A stretch of 64,000 bases of DNA from Psoroptes ovis (GCA_002943765.1 PQWQ01000011.1:1550001-1614000); one strand, 5' to 3'; shown: positions 13,500-26,396, counted from the stretch's first letter. Translations and numbers: made by a program. Notes: generated from the sequence alone by a model not told the origin.

Positions 13500-14048
13500 A
13501 TGGATTCAATTAATCAAGACTATAATAAAAATAATCAACAACAACAACCACAAGAACAAGAAGTACATCATGATGATCAAGATGATGAACCATTACCGAA
13601 AGGATGGGAAAAAAGAGTATCAAGATCAACGAGACAAACATATTATTTGAATATTTATACCAAAGAATCACAATGGGATAGGCCAACGCAAGAAGCAAGC
13701 ACCAAGGATAATGAAAAAATTCGTTGTTCACATTTATTGGTCAAACACAATCAATCACGGAGACCAAGTTCATGGCGTGAAGAACATATCACACGTACGA
13801 AAGAAGAAGCATTAGCATTGATCGAAGATTATCATGATAAAATTTCCAAAGGTGTTGCAACATTAGATGAATTAGCATCAGAATTATCTGATTGTTCATC
13901 AGCAAAACGTGGCGGTGATCTTGGTTTTTTTGCACGTGGTGCCATGCAAAAACCATTCGAAGATGCAGCGTTTGCATTGAAAGTTGGTGAATTGTCCAAA
14001 GTAATTGAAACTGATTCGGGTGTCCATATTATACTACGTACTGCTTAG
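13500..14048 (+). CDS. PIN1: Pin1-type peptidyl-prolyl cis/trans isomerase
   Basis: Single-exon, 182-residue parvulin that isomerises phospho-Ser/Thr-Pro bonds in the nucleus. Residues about 30-63 form the WW domain (LPKGWEKRVSRSTRQTYYLN... QWDRPT), which binds phosphorylated S/T-P. Residues about 73-182 form the PPIase domain: RCSHLLVKH with the active-site histidine and lysine, QSRRPSSWR with the paired phosphate-binding arginines, the cysteine in LSDCSSAKRGGDLG, and the closing SGVHIILRT histidine. The length is near human PIN1 (163) with a Q/N/D-rich N-terminal addition. The first ATG is used. The 5' leader appears to be split by an intron. It converges with the PI3K gene downstream. Confidence 0.95.
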   Translation: MDSINQDYNKNNQQQQPQEQEVHHDDQDDEPLPKGWEKRVSRSTRQTYYLNIYTKESQWDRPTQEASTKDNEKIRCSHLLVKHNQSRRPSSWREEHITRTKEEALALIEDYHDKISKGVATLDELASELSDCSSAKRGGDLGFFARGAMQKPFEDAAFALKVGELSKVIETDSGVHIILRTA

Positions 14049-14612
14049 ATTTTTTTTTGATAATGTTGGAAAATTTTTTCATCTTTAACAATCACATAAT
14101 CTATAACCTTTGAAAAACAATTTCTATTTGTGTGGATTGTGTGTAAAATTATAAAAATTTGTAAAAAATAGGCAAATATTCATAATATTATTAAATATCA
14201 ATCGATTGTCAAATAATTTCATTTCTTTTTTTCAATTTTGTATTAGATAAAGACATGTACCAATAAGTGTTTGATTATGGGCGAATTAATCATAAATAAA
14301 ACAATTGATTAGTTTTAAGATTTAAATCAAATGATCATTCATTTATTGAACCAAAAACAAACACCTGTTGACGCACATTGATTTGAAAAAAATTGAAAAA
14401 AAAAATTTGTATCACTTTATTAATATCAAATAAATAAGCTAAAAAAAATAAATTTATGAATTATCGTACACATTTTGATTTATATTTTTGATGATGATTA
14501 CATTAGAAATTTTCACATTACCATCATTGGTTTCACAGGAATGTCATTTTAGTTTGTTTTTAAAGGCATCAAATTGAAAAATAAATAATCATTTCAATGA
14601 TTTGATTTCAAT
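14049..14612. other. Convergent 3' region between Pin1 and PI3K
   Basis: AT-rich sequence holding the 3' UTRs of both convergent genes, with several AATAAA-type signals (for example near 14294 on the plus strand). No gene is seen. Confidence 0.5.
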
Positions 14613-17600
14613 TTAACGATCATTCATACGATTATCTTTGGCTAAACTATGTGCAGTCCAATTGAAACTTGTTTTCCATGAATTTTTTAATGCTTCAGTA
14701 AATTTCATACTGAAATGTGCACGTGCTTCTTCTTCATTCTTATCCAATACTAATGTTTCACGTAAATATTGAAGATCATCTTCGGTCGATATTTCTGGTA
14801 TACCAGTTGATAACATCATGGCAAATAATGATATGAAAAATGAACCACGTCTTCGAATAATAATGAATGCTTCTTCACAATAATTTTGAAAACGACGAAA
14901 ATATTCAGATTTTTTCGATGCTTGTTCACCATGTGTTATGACATAAACAAAATCATTTGTCAATACAAATGGCACTCGTTCACGGCGTATGCCGAATTTT
15001 TCTTTGAACTTGCCAAGTATGTGACCGAAATCAATATGGAATAGCTGGCCATTCTTTTTAACCATAATATTATCATTATGACGATCAGCTACGCCTAATA
15101 TGTATGTTGCCACACAATATCCAGCACAACTCAGTGTAAATTCTTCGATTGCACGATTGAGATCTGCTTCCTGAGGATTGTGATCGCGTAGCCAAGCTAA
15201 TAGGCTACCTTTTTTGAATGCAGCTATTGCTGCATTTGCTTTATTTTTCTGTATATTGGCTATTGTGTCGGCATTCAATACAACTTCAATCAAACCGACA
15301 CAATGTTCAACCGATATACAACGATAAGGCGTCATACGGAAGTCATAGCCTGCTTCTTTCCAAAGACGATCCATTATACGAATCATTTGTAATGTCAGCA
15401 TATCTTGACGAAGATCTATGAACGAATAATATTCAAATATTTATCTTTTGAATCAATCAAAAATCAATCAGAAAACTTACCATCACCATTTTTGAAAATC
15501 AAATGAATATCACTAGCACCAGAATCATAATTTTCAAATACCAGCCACAGGGGTTTCATTTTAGAATCCATAAATTTACATTTTTTTACTTTTAGTCGAC
15601 CAAATTTATGAATAGGATTCAATGGATTAATTACATTTGTAAATGTTTCTTGATAAAATTTTTGTTCCAATATTTCTTGCATCCAACATATCTTTTTATC
15701 ACGATTTTCACGGCTACGATCATCACGAATAATAATATTTACACGTTTTAATTTGTTTATACATTCCATTTGGCGGCTCAGAATCTGTGGTTGAAATGAA
15801 AAAATTAATTTAAAAAATAAATTAAGAAAATAGACAATCATTTACATAGATATGGTCGATTGCACCACGACAATAAGCTTCAAGTATTAGCCCGAATGTA
15901 ACCGATACGGCAGGATTATGCATTTCAGATCGTAATAACCAAAATAAATGATGACCAATCCGCTGACTTTCAAATGCACGTTCCAATAGAAATTGTACTA
16001 AATCATTATAAATATATGATTCATATTTTAATGCTTGAACTAGCTGTAATAGATATTGTGATAAATCTTCATTCGGTAAATCTTTCAAACATTCAATTGC
16101 ATATTTTCGTACTAAATTATCAGCATATGCATAATCAAGCAATTCTAGCGCTTTTCCTGGTGATAATTTAGGCCATGATTGTAGTAGCGAGATCGCTTCG
16201 CCAATCATACGTTGATTATTCCATTTAAAACTTATCAATAATTTACACAATGATTCTGGACATTGTTGACAACATTCAAATCTTAATCTCCATAACAGAT
16301 CACGATGTCCTTCTTCCATTCGATGTAGAAGATCTTTTTCACTAATCTTTTTGATCAAAGCTATATCTTTTTCTCGTTCTTCACAAGTTTCATCCGGTGA
16401 TGAATTCGATATCGTTGTATCATTCGTAAGTAATTGCTGTGAATCGGATGTTGATTTGTTATATTTAGGGTTATAAGTAGATTCATATTCATTTTCTTCA
16501 TGAACGGTTAATACGGAATTTTTTCTATTTACATTTGATGATGATTCATTTTTTGTAGCAACTCCATTGCTTTGTTGTTGTTGCTGCTGTATAGTTGGAT
16601 ATTCTTTAAGAATTTCCTTAAGGGTTGGAAATCTTATCACTGTGTTATCACCTTCAGAATACTTTGTAAAGGAGATTGTTAAAAATATTGTTTGATCAAT
16701 ATTTGGATTCGGAACAACAGTTTCTAAGGGTTTAAATACTGATTCTGTGTCATCGACACATTCATTTTCATTATCATGAATCCACATTGACAGTGTTGTC
16801 GATGATTCCCATAGAAGGCCACGATAATCGAAAAAATTGATATTTGCCCATGCTATCGGTATAGGCTTATGGCGTAATGTCATCTTTCTTGATGATTGAG
16901 ATCCAGTGAAACCAACGACTGTGAAAGCGATTCGAGCCATTCTAGGCAAGTCGGATACTTTTAAATTGAATACAATATCCTCTTCCCAAGGAATGGTATC
17001 AAATATTTCCATATTAGGATTTTGTGGAGAACTTTTGATCAATTTCAAGGACACTGGTGTTGTAATATGTGAATCACAGAGCATTTCACCTCCATGAAAT
17101 ATGCCAACCATAACAGCAACACGAGTTATTTCACTATTAAATTGTAGTTGATTAATGTGGGCAGAATGAATTTTAATCAATAATTTGCGATCTAATGACC
17201 ATGATGAAACGACTACTTGATGTGCACGCCGACGACTTGAATTTGTTGCCATGATGACGCTACCCAACGAGCCTAATGAAATTATTGAATGTGAACGTGG
17301 ACGATAATCAGTTAATGCAGTATTTATTGCATAAATTGGTTCATCTTCAAATTCAATCGATTGACGAGGTATGGCCAATAATGCTACCACCGGGTCGTCA
17401 GATAATAAAATTTCTTGAATCATTCTATATTTTATGAGGCTATAGTTATCAAGTAAATACTCTAGAGTTCCATTTATTTTCAAAAGATATTGACTTGGAT
17501 CGAGAAATGGATTAGAAAAATTTCGATTAATATTGTCAGATGGAAAACTTGAATCATAATAAGATTCTTCTTCTTGATTATTCGTTCCATTATGGTTTGA

Positions 17601-18472
17601 GTCGAAGAGATATGAATCATAATGATTTTGATTTTTCATCAATTCTTTTGATTGTACTGGGTCATTTAAAATTAATTCAATTGATTGTCTCAATAATTCA
17701 CTAGGAGTAATTTGACAATTAACTGCAACCATAATTGTAAATTTTGGATCATCAAATATAATTTGAGCATTAATTATGCCACCTTTTGGCAAACGATCTT
17801 GAAGATAAGCGGGCAGCACTGTTAAATCAGATGGATCAACGCTAGTTGGATAAGCATAACGCATTTTATCTAACCATGAATTATTTTGGCGAGTTTTCAC
17901 TATCTCTTCACATAATGATCGCATTCGATAACGAAATTCATTCACTTCTGGATTTAGGAGAGCATCGAAATCTTTCAACGCTGTTTTTCGAGAAGAAAAA
18001 GATTAAATTCGAATAAATAATTATCAATTTCAAACTTACATTTGCCAATAAGTTGACCAATTTGTTCATCAAGTTCGAGATCATCAATATTTTCTTGATG
18101 TTCGACCAATTTTAGAATATTACCGACTGGACATGCATCACATAATCTAATCTCTTCATCGACACATTCTTTTTGTGCACCAGATTCATCAACATAGTAA
18201 AATGAATATAATTTACGATCACGTAATGCCCCATACATTGGACCACGTTGAGACAATTCAAATACTTCTTCTTTGACTTCGAGAAATGTTGCATTCTGTG
18301 CAACATTAATCGGAATAATTGTACCATTAGGCATCAATACATCTAAATCGATTGGACGATCATTATCTTCTGGCATTGAAATAAGCTGCTGTAAACGAGC
18401 TGCACTATCATCTCTTAGTCGTGTATTTAATCGATCAAAGCCATATGAAGAATCGGTAGAACTTGTTGACAT
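14613..18472 (-). CDS. Pi3K92E: Class I phosphoinositide 3-kinase catalytic subunit (p110)
   Basis: Lipid kinase making PIP3 from PIP2 at the plasma membrane, working with a p85/p60 adaptor downstream of insulin and growth-factor receptors. Exons 18040-18472, 15846-17980, 15481-15784, 14613-15415 (minus strand) give 1,224 residues with consistent phases. In order: adaptor-binding domain (LMPNGTIIPINV, about 35-140), Ras-binding domain (about 215-310), C2 domain (VGIFHGGEMLCD, about 390-600), helical domain (ending RIGHHLFWLLRSEMHNP), and the kinase domain with NGDDLRQDM, GVADRHNDNIMV and HIDFGHILGKFKEKFGIRR. The KFGIRRERVPFVL activation-loop region resembles p110 beta/delta more than alpha. 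A Q/S/N-rich insert separates C2 and helical domains. The start chosen is MSTSSTDSSYG; an upstream coding exon (18605-19131) can be spliced in frame. Confidence 0.93.
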
Positions 18473-18604
18473 AATTGATGAATATGAATTTGAATCAGGG
18501 TTGAATGAATGAATATGAAAGTTTTTGAGTGTTTGCAAATAATAAATTAAAATGAAATTTGAATAAAAATAATATTTGAATGACATAAAAAACCCAAAAC
18601 TTAC

Positions 18605-19131
18605 GGACATGATGTCAGCCATGTATTTCCTGCTGCTTGATGATTGCAATGAGCATAATGAAATCCTGTCGCTGTCGTTTGTGCATTTGTTGTTGTTGTT
18701 GTTGCCGTTGTTGTTAATGATGACGATGAACCTCCAGCCATTGCTGACAATTGAAGATAAGACCAATAATCAAGTAAAGTTTGCTGAAAATATGGATTCA
18801 TTGCATAAAAAGGGATGGCAGCAGTACATGGTGATGATGATGATGATGATGATGAACATGGTTGTTGATTAATGAATGGAAAATTAACATTACTATAATT
18901 ACATGGAGATGGAAATGCCATCGATTGAAAATGATCTTGTGGCTGTTGAAGTGGTCCTAATGATGAATGATGTTGATGTTGATGATAAGGATGAAGATGA
19001 CCATATTGTTGTTGTTGTAATTGCCATTGTTGTATTCTATTATGTTGTTCATTTGAAAGCATTGACATTGATTGTGAATTATGATAATGATTATGATCAA
19101 CATTATCACATGATGGAGAATTGAACTCCAT
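18605..19131 (-). CDS. Candidate alternative first coding exon of the PI3K gene
   Basis: An open minus-strand stretch from an ATG at 19131 (MEFNSPSCDN) to a strong donor CC|GTAAGTTT after 18605. It encodes about 175 residues rich in Q, H, S and T. Its phase (2) would join an AG at 18462-18463 and continue as PSTDSSYGFDRL in the p110 frame. The acceptor lacks a good pyrimidine tract, so this may instead be the first exon of something else or of a rare isoform. p110 proteins normally have no such N-terminal extension. Confidence 0.4.
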
Positions 19132-20679
19132 TTTTTATTTAAGTTTCCTAATCTAAATTATTGAAAATAATCAAAATATTCTCACATTTTAAATTTGAAA
19201 TCATTAACAATCAGCTGAATGATTAGTATTTTTATTTTGAAAAATCAAAACACATGTATGTAAATAAATAAATACTTTGAAAGGTATTTTGCCATATGAA
19301 CAATGGCGATATCTATTATTGATCAACGAAAAATGTTTTCTCAAAACATTTTTAAAACATTAAACATTGAAATTTGAGGGCATTACAATGTATTGATTTC
19401 AAATGTAATATTTCAACTGGTTTGGCTGCATATCCTGCACATTGGTGGTCATCCAATTCATTGATTGAATTGATTGAAAATAAAAAATCAAAGAATCAAA
19501 GCATTTCGGATAATAAAAATTGAAAATCACATACAAATCAATCGATAGCTATGATTATCGAGAAAAATTATCTTTCAAATAACATGAAATGGGCGAGTAC
19601 TTGAAAATTATTACATTGCAATGATTCCAATGATTATATCAATATCCATTAAGGCAAAAATAAATCAATAAATCTATTCAATATTTGGAATGAATGACCA
19701 ATGATTGATTGAAGAAATGAAAATTCAATTAAATATTTTTTTGTATCATAGAATCTGGTGGTACCTTGTTATTTTCAATGGTTTTCAATCCAATAATAAT
19801 TATATAGACCCGATAAATCATTGATTAATGGATAAATATCAATAAAAAACAAAATTCTATTTGAAAATGAATCCAAAGATAATGATAATATTATTATAAT
19901 AAGGGCGAAAAATAATACAAATCATGAAAATAAAAAAAAAACCAAAGACATGTCAATAAACTTTGAATGAAACATGTTTATTGATTTATTTCTTTTTTTA
20001 TTATTTGGTCAGGATCATGGTTCATTGATTCAGAATTTTTCGGTTTCATTCATTCATTTGTTCATTTATATTTTACTTTCTGTAAATATTGCATTATCAT
20101 CATTCGTCTATCATCATTGATTATTATCATTATTTCAATCATTGCAATTATCCTTGCTTGATTCATCAAATTTTTTATTACATAATTTGTATTTGTAATA
20201 CTTGAATTGTTCAATGGATCAAAGACGATTCGTCAAATGTTTGTTTATTTTCTTTGATTTTTTTTTTGAAATTTTCAAAATCCTTTCAATTTTCAAAATT
20301 GTTTCATATCCTTCCTGAGAAAGCTATTCAAATGATGAATAGATTTTTGAATTTTTTTTTATTTTTGAAAATGAAATTTAATGAAAAATAAATAAACATT
20401 GAATCAATTTCATAATTCTTAATGTTTATTATTCAAAAACATATATTTATCTTGTAATTTTTAATATTTTGGAATTAAATTTCAGTCAAAATAAAAAAAA
20501 ATTGAATGAAATCCAATGTCAACTGGCTTGTCAATATTTACTTGTTTTACTTGTAATTGTAATTGCTTGGTTTTCAACTTGTAATTCAACGGAAATTTTC
20601 TTGATCAATCAAAACAATAAGATTTCTTGATAAAATGAAAAAATCCTCTTAAGAAATTTCAACAAAAGAATAAAAATTT

Positions 20680-20716
<37 letters not shown>

Positions 20717-22222
20717 TTCAAAAATTAGCCTTGTTTTCATGAATGCAATGTGTCGTCATCATCATCATTATTTCAATGATGTTTAACCATGTGAATCCTC
20801 ATTATTATTGTGATTATCATAATATCGGTATCTTGACATCAATAATCAACAAAAAGAAAAGAACAAGAAATGAGAAAAAAATGTACAAAAATAGAACAAC
20901 AAAATTTTGGCTGTAATATCTGTGATGATTAACAATCTGTAATCTGTAAGAAACAAAAGATCTTTGACATTTTAAACGACAAATTCAATGAGAAAATTTT
21001 AACTTTTTCTCTTGTTTGAATTGAAATTCAGTGAAAATGAATGTGAATAATCACGTTGAATTGATTTGAAAATCAATTATTCAATTACAACTCTTTTTTT
21101 TCAAAGGTGTTGATCAATATAAATATTTGAAATAATCAAATGATTGATGATTACATTTGAAATTTGTACGTTTTTATTCGATTAATAATTATTGATTATT
21201 GATCAAATAGAAGAAGAAGATACCATAACGAATGCACCGTGACTATTTTGCGACGAGTGAATCGTTGTTGCATGCAGCAATCATCATAAAACATTCCGGA
21301 CAAATTTTATCTCCAATATTTGTGATTATCATAATCTTCACTTTGTTTCACAAGTTTGACAAGTTTCAATTTTGTATTATATTATAACAAGCTCGACAAC
21401 TGACACCATTGATCGATGTATGCATGTGTGTGTTGAAATTAATTTCTATTTATATCATTTATGTCTCTATTCGAATGTATTTAATCCATTTTACTTTTTT
21501 GGGAGAAATCAGAAACCCACTTTTGATTGATAAAATAAAATAAAAAATGAATATTTTGGAGAAACGATCCAAATAATCATTGAACTTGAAATTAAAAGTT
21601 TGAATATTTATGTCATCATAAGTGATTTTCACCCAAAAATATCCTCAGTGAAAATTCACCAAATTTTCAAAATTTAAAAATTGATCGAAATCAAAGTATC
21701 ATCTTTGAAAAATTTTTCAAAATTTTGAATTAAATTAAATTGAAATTATTTCAAGGTTTACACCAAATTTCAAATACAAATATACATTGTTTAAATGAAT
21801 CATCGTAAAACAATAATAATGATGATGAAATGACAAATAATCAAATGAATCAATGAAATTTGTCGCCTTTTGTTCATTTTTTTCATTTTCATTATTGAAC
21901 AATCATCGATGTGTTATTATTATTATTTTCATCATTGAAAATCATCATCATCATCGCCATCATCATCTATCATCATCAAACTTTTCATTGTACCATCGAT
22001 CTGTATCAGATGAAAAGTTGTTTTATTTTTTTGTTTGGCGTTTGTTTGCCATATATTTGTTTCCTGATTTTCCATATTTGATTTGTGTTTGAATGATTTG
22101 AAAGTTTTTGGAAAAACAGGGCGAAAAACAATCGAAAAAATTTCGTTTTTGAAAGCATTCCATGTATAATCAATGCAGGCAACGGTCAATCATATCTTCG
22201 AGATTGAATTAGATTTTGAAAA
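19132..22222. other. Long intergenic region without recognised genes
   Basis: About 3.1 kb between divergent PI3K and alkaline phosphatase. It is strongly AT-rich, with scattered ATTCATTCATT runs, a poly(A) tract (about 20682-20711) and ATC runs near 21942-21980. I saw no inverted-repeat element, RNA gene or exon of quality comparable to the neighbours. Confidence 0.5.
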
Positions 22223-24428
22223 ATGAATTCATTTCCGAATCATGTGGCCAATTGTTTGACCAATGTAGATAAGAAATTTGTACAGAAAAGCATTAAATTA
22301 AATTTTCATCTATTTATGATTATCATCATCGTAAATTTACCATGTTTAATATTCGCTTTGAATGATCAAAATGATCAAAAATCTAATCAAACAACATTTG
22401 ATAAATTATTGAATGATCAATCATCATTTGAATCATCACAACATCATAGTATTTATGGTAATTTTTTCCTAATTTGATTTGATTCGATTTTAAATTTTAA
22501 AAAATATTTGTTTTAATTAAGATTATACAAGATTTAGTGAAAATGATCCACGCCATTGGTTTCGAATGGCTCATGCAGATATTCATGAACGCCTGCACAT
22601 ATTACGTCCAATGCATTATCCTGCCAAAAATGTTATCATATTTCTTGGTGATGGTATGAGTATTACAACAATAACAGCATCAAGAATTATGAAAGGACAG
22701 CTACATGGTCATAATGGTGAAGAAGGATCGCTTGAATTCGATCATTTTCCATATTCAGCGCTGATTAAAGTATGATTGTCTTTGTTTTTATTATTTTTGA
22801 AATTTAAGAAATTTTTTCTTCGATGATTGCAGACTTATAATTTAGATAAACAAGTACCTGATTCTGCTGGCACTGCTACTGCATATCTAACTGGTGTGAA
22901 GGCAAATTTCTATACATTAGGCGTTTCAGGCAAAATTAACAAAGATCATCCTGATTGTGATTTGGTCAAAAAAAGTTCCGTCGATTCCATACTTAAATGG
23001 GCATTAGATTCGGGTAAAGCAGCTGGTTTTGTTACAACAACTCGTGTAACACATGCTACGCCTGCAGCATCATATGCTCATTCACAAAATCGTGATTGGG
23101 AATATACAATCGATGAATCTGTGATTGATCACAAAACAAGGCGAAATTGTAAAGATATTGCTCGACAATTGATCGAAGATGAACCTGGAAAATCGCTGAA
23201 TGTTATATTAGGCGGTGGACGACAATCATTTTTGAGTAAACATGATTTAGATCCAAAAGGTATGCTTTATGAAGGTGAAATTAGACATGCATATGGTAAA
23301 CGACAAGATGGTCGAAATTTAATTGAAGAATGGAAACACGCACGTTTGAAACAGGATAAAGACCATAGTCATTTTGCCTTCGTAAATGATTCACAAAGTT
23401 TACAATCTGTCAATTATGACAGAGTACGATATCTTTTTGGCCTTTTCAATTATACAAATATGGAATATGAAAGACTTCGTGACCGTAGTCCAAATGGTGA
23501 ACCATCATTAACTGAAATGACTGAAGCTGCAATAAAAGTATTGAGTAATAATCAAAATGGATTCGTATTGCTTGTTGAAGCTGGCCGTATCGATCATGCC
23601 CATCATGATGGTTATGCTACACTTGCCTTACATGAAACACTGGAAATGGATCGTGCTATACGTTCAGCTAGAGAGCTAGTTCCTATGGAAAATACGTTGA
23701 TTGTTGTCACTGCCGATCATTCTCATTCATTAGTTATGAATGGATATCCGGATCGTGGTAATCCAATACAAGGAAAAAGTCATCTAATCGATTCGCATCA
23801 AATCCCGTACACAACATTGATGTATACTAATGGTCCAGGGTTTAGAACACAAAAACAACGGATCAGTTTGCATCATGATAATGTTTGTAAGTACTATTTA
23901 AATTTTTTATTAATTCATTTAATCATAAATCCAACTGATGAAAATTATTTAGATCAACTTAAATATCGGGTACATTCGGCCATCTATCTAAGAGAAGCAA
24001 ATCATGCTGGTGAAGATGTTGGTGAGTCTATAGATCAATTTCGAGTAATTTTGAAATTAATTTGAATTTTCCCATCTTTGAAATCACAAGCATTATACGC
24101 TATAGGTCCAATGGCACATTTATTCGGTGGTACACATGAACAATCATATATTGCACATGTAATGGGATTCGCATCATGTATTGGTCCATATAGAAATGAA
24201 TTACATTGTAAAGATGAAAATAATCATGATTCACGACGAAGACATATGACGAATGAATTTTATCGTTACAATAGTAATCAAATACAATTTGATAAATATA
24301 AAATATTAGACGATGATAATGTTGATAATGGTCACAATCATCTACAAATTAATCATTATTATTATTGTATTAAATTACTTAGCTTATCAATATTATTCAT
24401 CTATAGTCTATATTATAATTTAATTTAG
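22223..24428 (+). CDS. Alkaline phosphatase, membrane-bound, probable GPI anchor
   Basis: Phosphate monoester hydrolase of the animal alkaline phosphatase family, secreted and probably tethered to the outer membrane leaflet. Exons 22223-22457, 22522-22769, 22833-23886, 23953-24021, 24091-24428 give 647 residues. Family marks: FLGDGMS metal site, VPDSAGTATAY around the nucleophilic serine (here KQVPDSAGTATAY), EAGRIDHAHHDGYA and VTADHSHS zinc ligands, and GPMAHLFGGTHEQSYI near the end. The N-terminus has a signal-like hydrophobic stretch (MIIIIVNLPCLIFA) starting about 30 residues in, so the true start may be that internal methionine. The C-terminal hydrophobic tail (LSLSILFIYSLYYNLI) fits a GPI signal. 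The His/Asn-rich segment before it is not conserved in the family. Confidence 0.93.
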
Positions 24429-24553
24429 AATTTTTTTTGTTTTTAAATTAATCAATTTTTATAAGTAAATTTTTCGAATTTTTGTTTGTTTTATAAAAAT
24501 TAAATTTAAAGTAAATTGTTGATTTGTAATTTTGAAACTAAGAAAAAAAAGGA

Positions 24554-24874
24554 ATGGTGACCGAATTATCATGGAGTAAAAAGCTTATCAAAATCAATAT
24601 GAATGGCTATGGTAGGTTATTTGAATTCATTTGGTCAATATTTCATTTAAATCAAAATTCTATCATTGGAAAATGACTTGTAGCATTCCTAATTCTAGGA
24701 ACAATATCATCATTCGTAATGCCAATCATTTATTTTGCATTGTTTTATGTGAAAAAAACACGAAGACCATATCCACAATTGGTTCGGACATGTTTAGATA
24801 TTTATTATCAAATGCAACAAGAACAATTTAAACTTATTTGTGTTAATCCACCACCACCAATCGAACAAGTATAA
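24554..24874 (+). CDS. 82-residue single-pass membrane protein, two exons, family unknown
   Basis: Exons 24554-24611 and 24684-24874. The first encodes MVTELSWSKKLIKINMNGY; after a 72-base intron (donor GTAGGT, acceptor CTTGTAG) the second encodes the membrane helix, AFLILGTISSFVMPIIYF and onwards, then a KKTRR positive cap and a short cytoplasmic tail ending PPPPIEQV. The intron is phase 1 and falls directly before the helix. The positive cap after the helix predicts N-out topology without a signal peptide. The helix start resembles that of the next gene (both Y-x-x-L-x-x-GTI-x-x-FV). I do not recognise the family. It is too short to be found as a single open frame because of the intron, but the spliced frame is clean. 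Confidence 0.6.
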
Positions 24875-24996
24875 TTATTCAATAAAATGAAATTATGAAT
24901 TTTTGGGGCCAAAAAATGAAAATAAAAACTAGACTTTTTCCAAAGAAAATTATTTGTTTTCGATTTTTCTTAGTCTTGAATTTTTCAAGAAAAGTT

Positions 24997-25826
24997 ATGT
25001 CTGTAACTAATGCTACAGAATTGACCACTTCGGCAACTCGTATTGCCCGAACAACTACATTATCATGGATATCGAAATCAAATCATTATAGTTATCCAGT
25101 TTATTGTAAGTATTATTGAATCGTGATCAAGTCGTTATTGTTCTGATGTTCAATTTGTTGTTGTATTTAGCCATTTTATTAATTGGAACAATAGGCATGT
25201 TCGTGATATTAGCCATATGTGTTGCTTATTGTTTGATGAAAGCTGAAAATCCGGATCAAAATCCAGATAATAAAGCAATTATTCAAGAAATATTTGAACA
25301 AATTTATGATTTTCTTCGCCGTCGTGCATATCAACAAGCATTATTCGAATATCAATATAGACAACAATTAAAACGGCTAGAACAGCAGCAACTACAACAA
25401 TCAGAAAATGAAAAAATTAAACAAAGACAATCACCCAGCAGAAAACCTATCAGAAATCCTGATTTAGATCGATGGATACGGAAACAAATGGCTGAAATGG
25501 AATATATGAGAAAAAAACAGCCAGTGATTGTAGCTAAAAAGCCTAAATTAGGTAAATATGTACAAAGTTTCATAAGTAATGTTGCATCGGATGCAATTCG
25601 GCGACCAAAGAGACTGGTAAAACGTCAACAGCAGCCACCGATACGGCCAGCGAAAAAAATGAAATCTGCACCAGCAGCAGCACCAACAGATGATCAAAGA
25701 ATGTCATCAATGATGAGTGAAACAAATCAACAATCAAATTTGGAAGATAATGAAGACACTGATGAACAAGCACAGCAAACACAGAGACAAGCAAATGATC
25801 AAAGATTTATACATCATACCTTTTAA
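24997..25826 (+). CDS. 254-residue single-pass membrane protein with long basic tail, family unknown
   Basis: Exons 24997-25105 and 25171-25826, phase-1 intron just before the helix. The ectodomain (MSVTNATELTTSATR...) is about 36 residues, S/T-rich, with one N-glycosylation sequon (NAT). The helix is ILLIGTIGMFVILAICVAYC, followed by a charged tail with a helical Q/R/E-rich stretch (EIFEQIYDFLRRRAYQQALF) and a lysine/arginine-rich part. The helix begins like that of the 82-residue neighbour 122 bases upstream, suggesting a tandem duplication. Short glycosylated ectodomain, one helix and cytoplasmic tail recall KCNE-type channel subunits in layout only; the KCNE juxtamembrane motif is not seen. 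The function is unknown. Confidence 0.65.
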
Positions 25827-25854
25827 ACATACCTTAAAATTTTATTTTAAAAAA

Positions 25855-26396
25855 TTAAATTTGACAATCTAATTCCGATGTGGTGGTAAAATCATCGAAA
25901 TTTCGAAAATTTTTCATTGTCAAAATTTTTGATGAAAAATTCGGTTGTTTAGATTGATATGAGTCTGAAGCAATGTTGGAATGTTTGGCATCGATTTTCG
26001 GTGTTTGTCCCGGATTCGGTTTGCCGAATAATCGTCCAACAGATGAAATGGATTGATCATTTAATAATACTGATAATTTCAACAATTCATTTTGTTTTTG
26101 ATCATCCAGTTTTACATTATCATTTTGAACATTATTTTCACATTTATACGGAAATTTTCTTTCTCTCAAAATGAAAAGCAACAATAATGAACATGTTAAC
26201 ATGGACAATATGATTAAAAGGATGATTTCAACTGAAAATTTTGGCCAAAAATAAAAAATCAATCAAAACGAATCAATTTATTAAAATGCTTACACCTCAA
26301 GTTGCTAAGCTTGGCCGGCATAGACAATGATTGAGGAGAGGTCAATAAAGTTTCGTTGATGATGGTAGCATTCACCGATTGCACAGTCAAATTCAT
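25855..26396 (-). CDS. 159-residue single-pass membrane protein, family unknown
   Basis: Exons 26294-26396 and 25855-26231 (minus strand), joined by a phase-1 intron directly before the helix (donor GTAAGC, acceptor TTTTCAG). The N-terminal 34 residues hold three N-glycosylation sequons (NLT, NAT, NET) and no signal peptide. The helix (EIILLIILSMLTCSLLLLFIL) is followed by RERKFPYK, predicting an outside N-terminus. The cytoplasmic tail is about 100 residues, polar, with a SVGRLFGKPNPGQTPK segment. It converges with the previous gene (28 bases between stops) and lies 73 bases downstream of Dnmt2 on the same strand. It shares size class, topology and intron position with its two neighbours, but not clear sequence identity. 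Confidence 0.62.

Noticed and set aside
20682..20711. Poly(A) tract as the tail of a retroposed gene
   Set aside because: No coding remnant or target duplication was seen next to it, so simple slippage is as likely.
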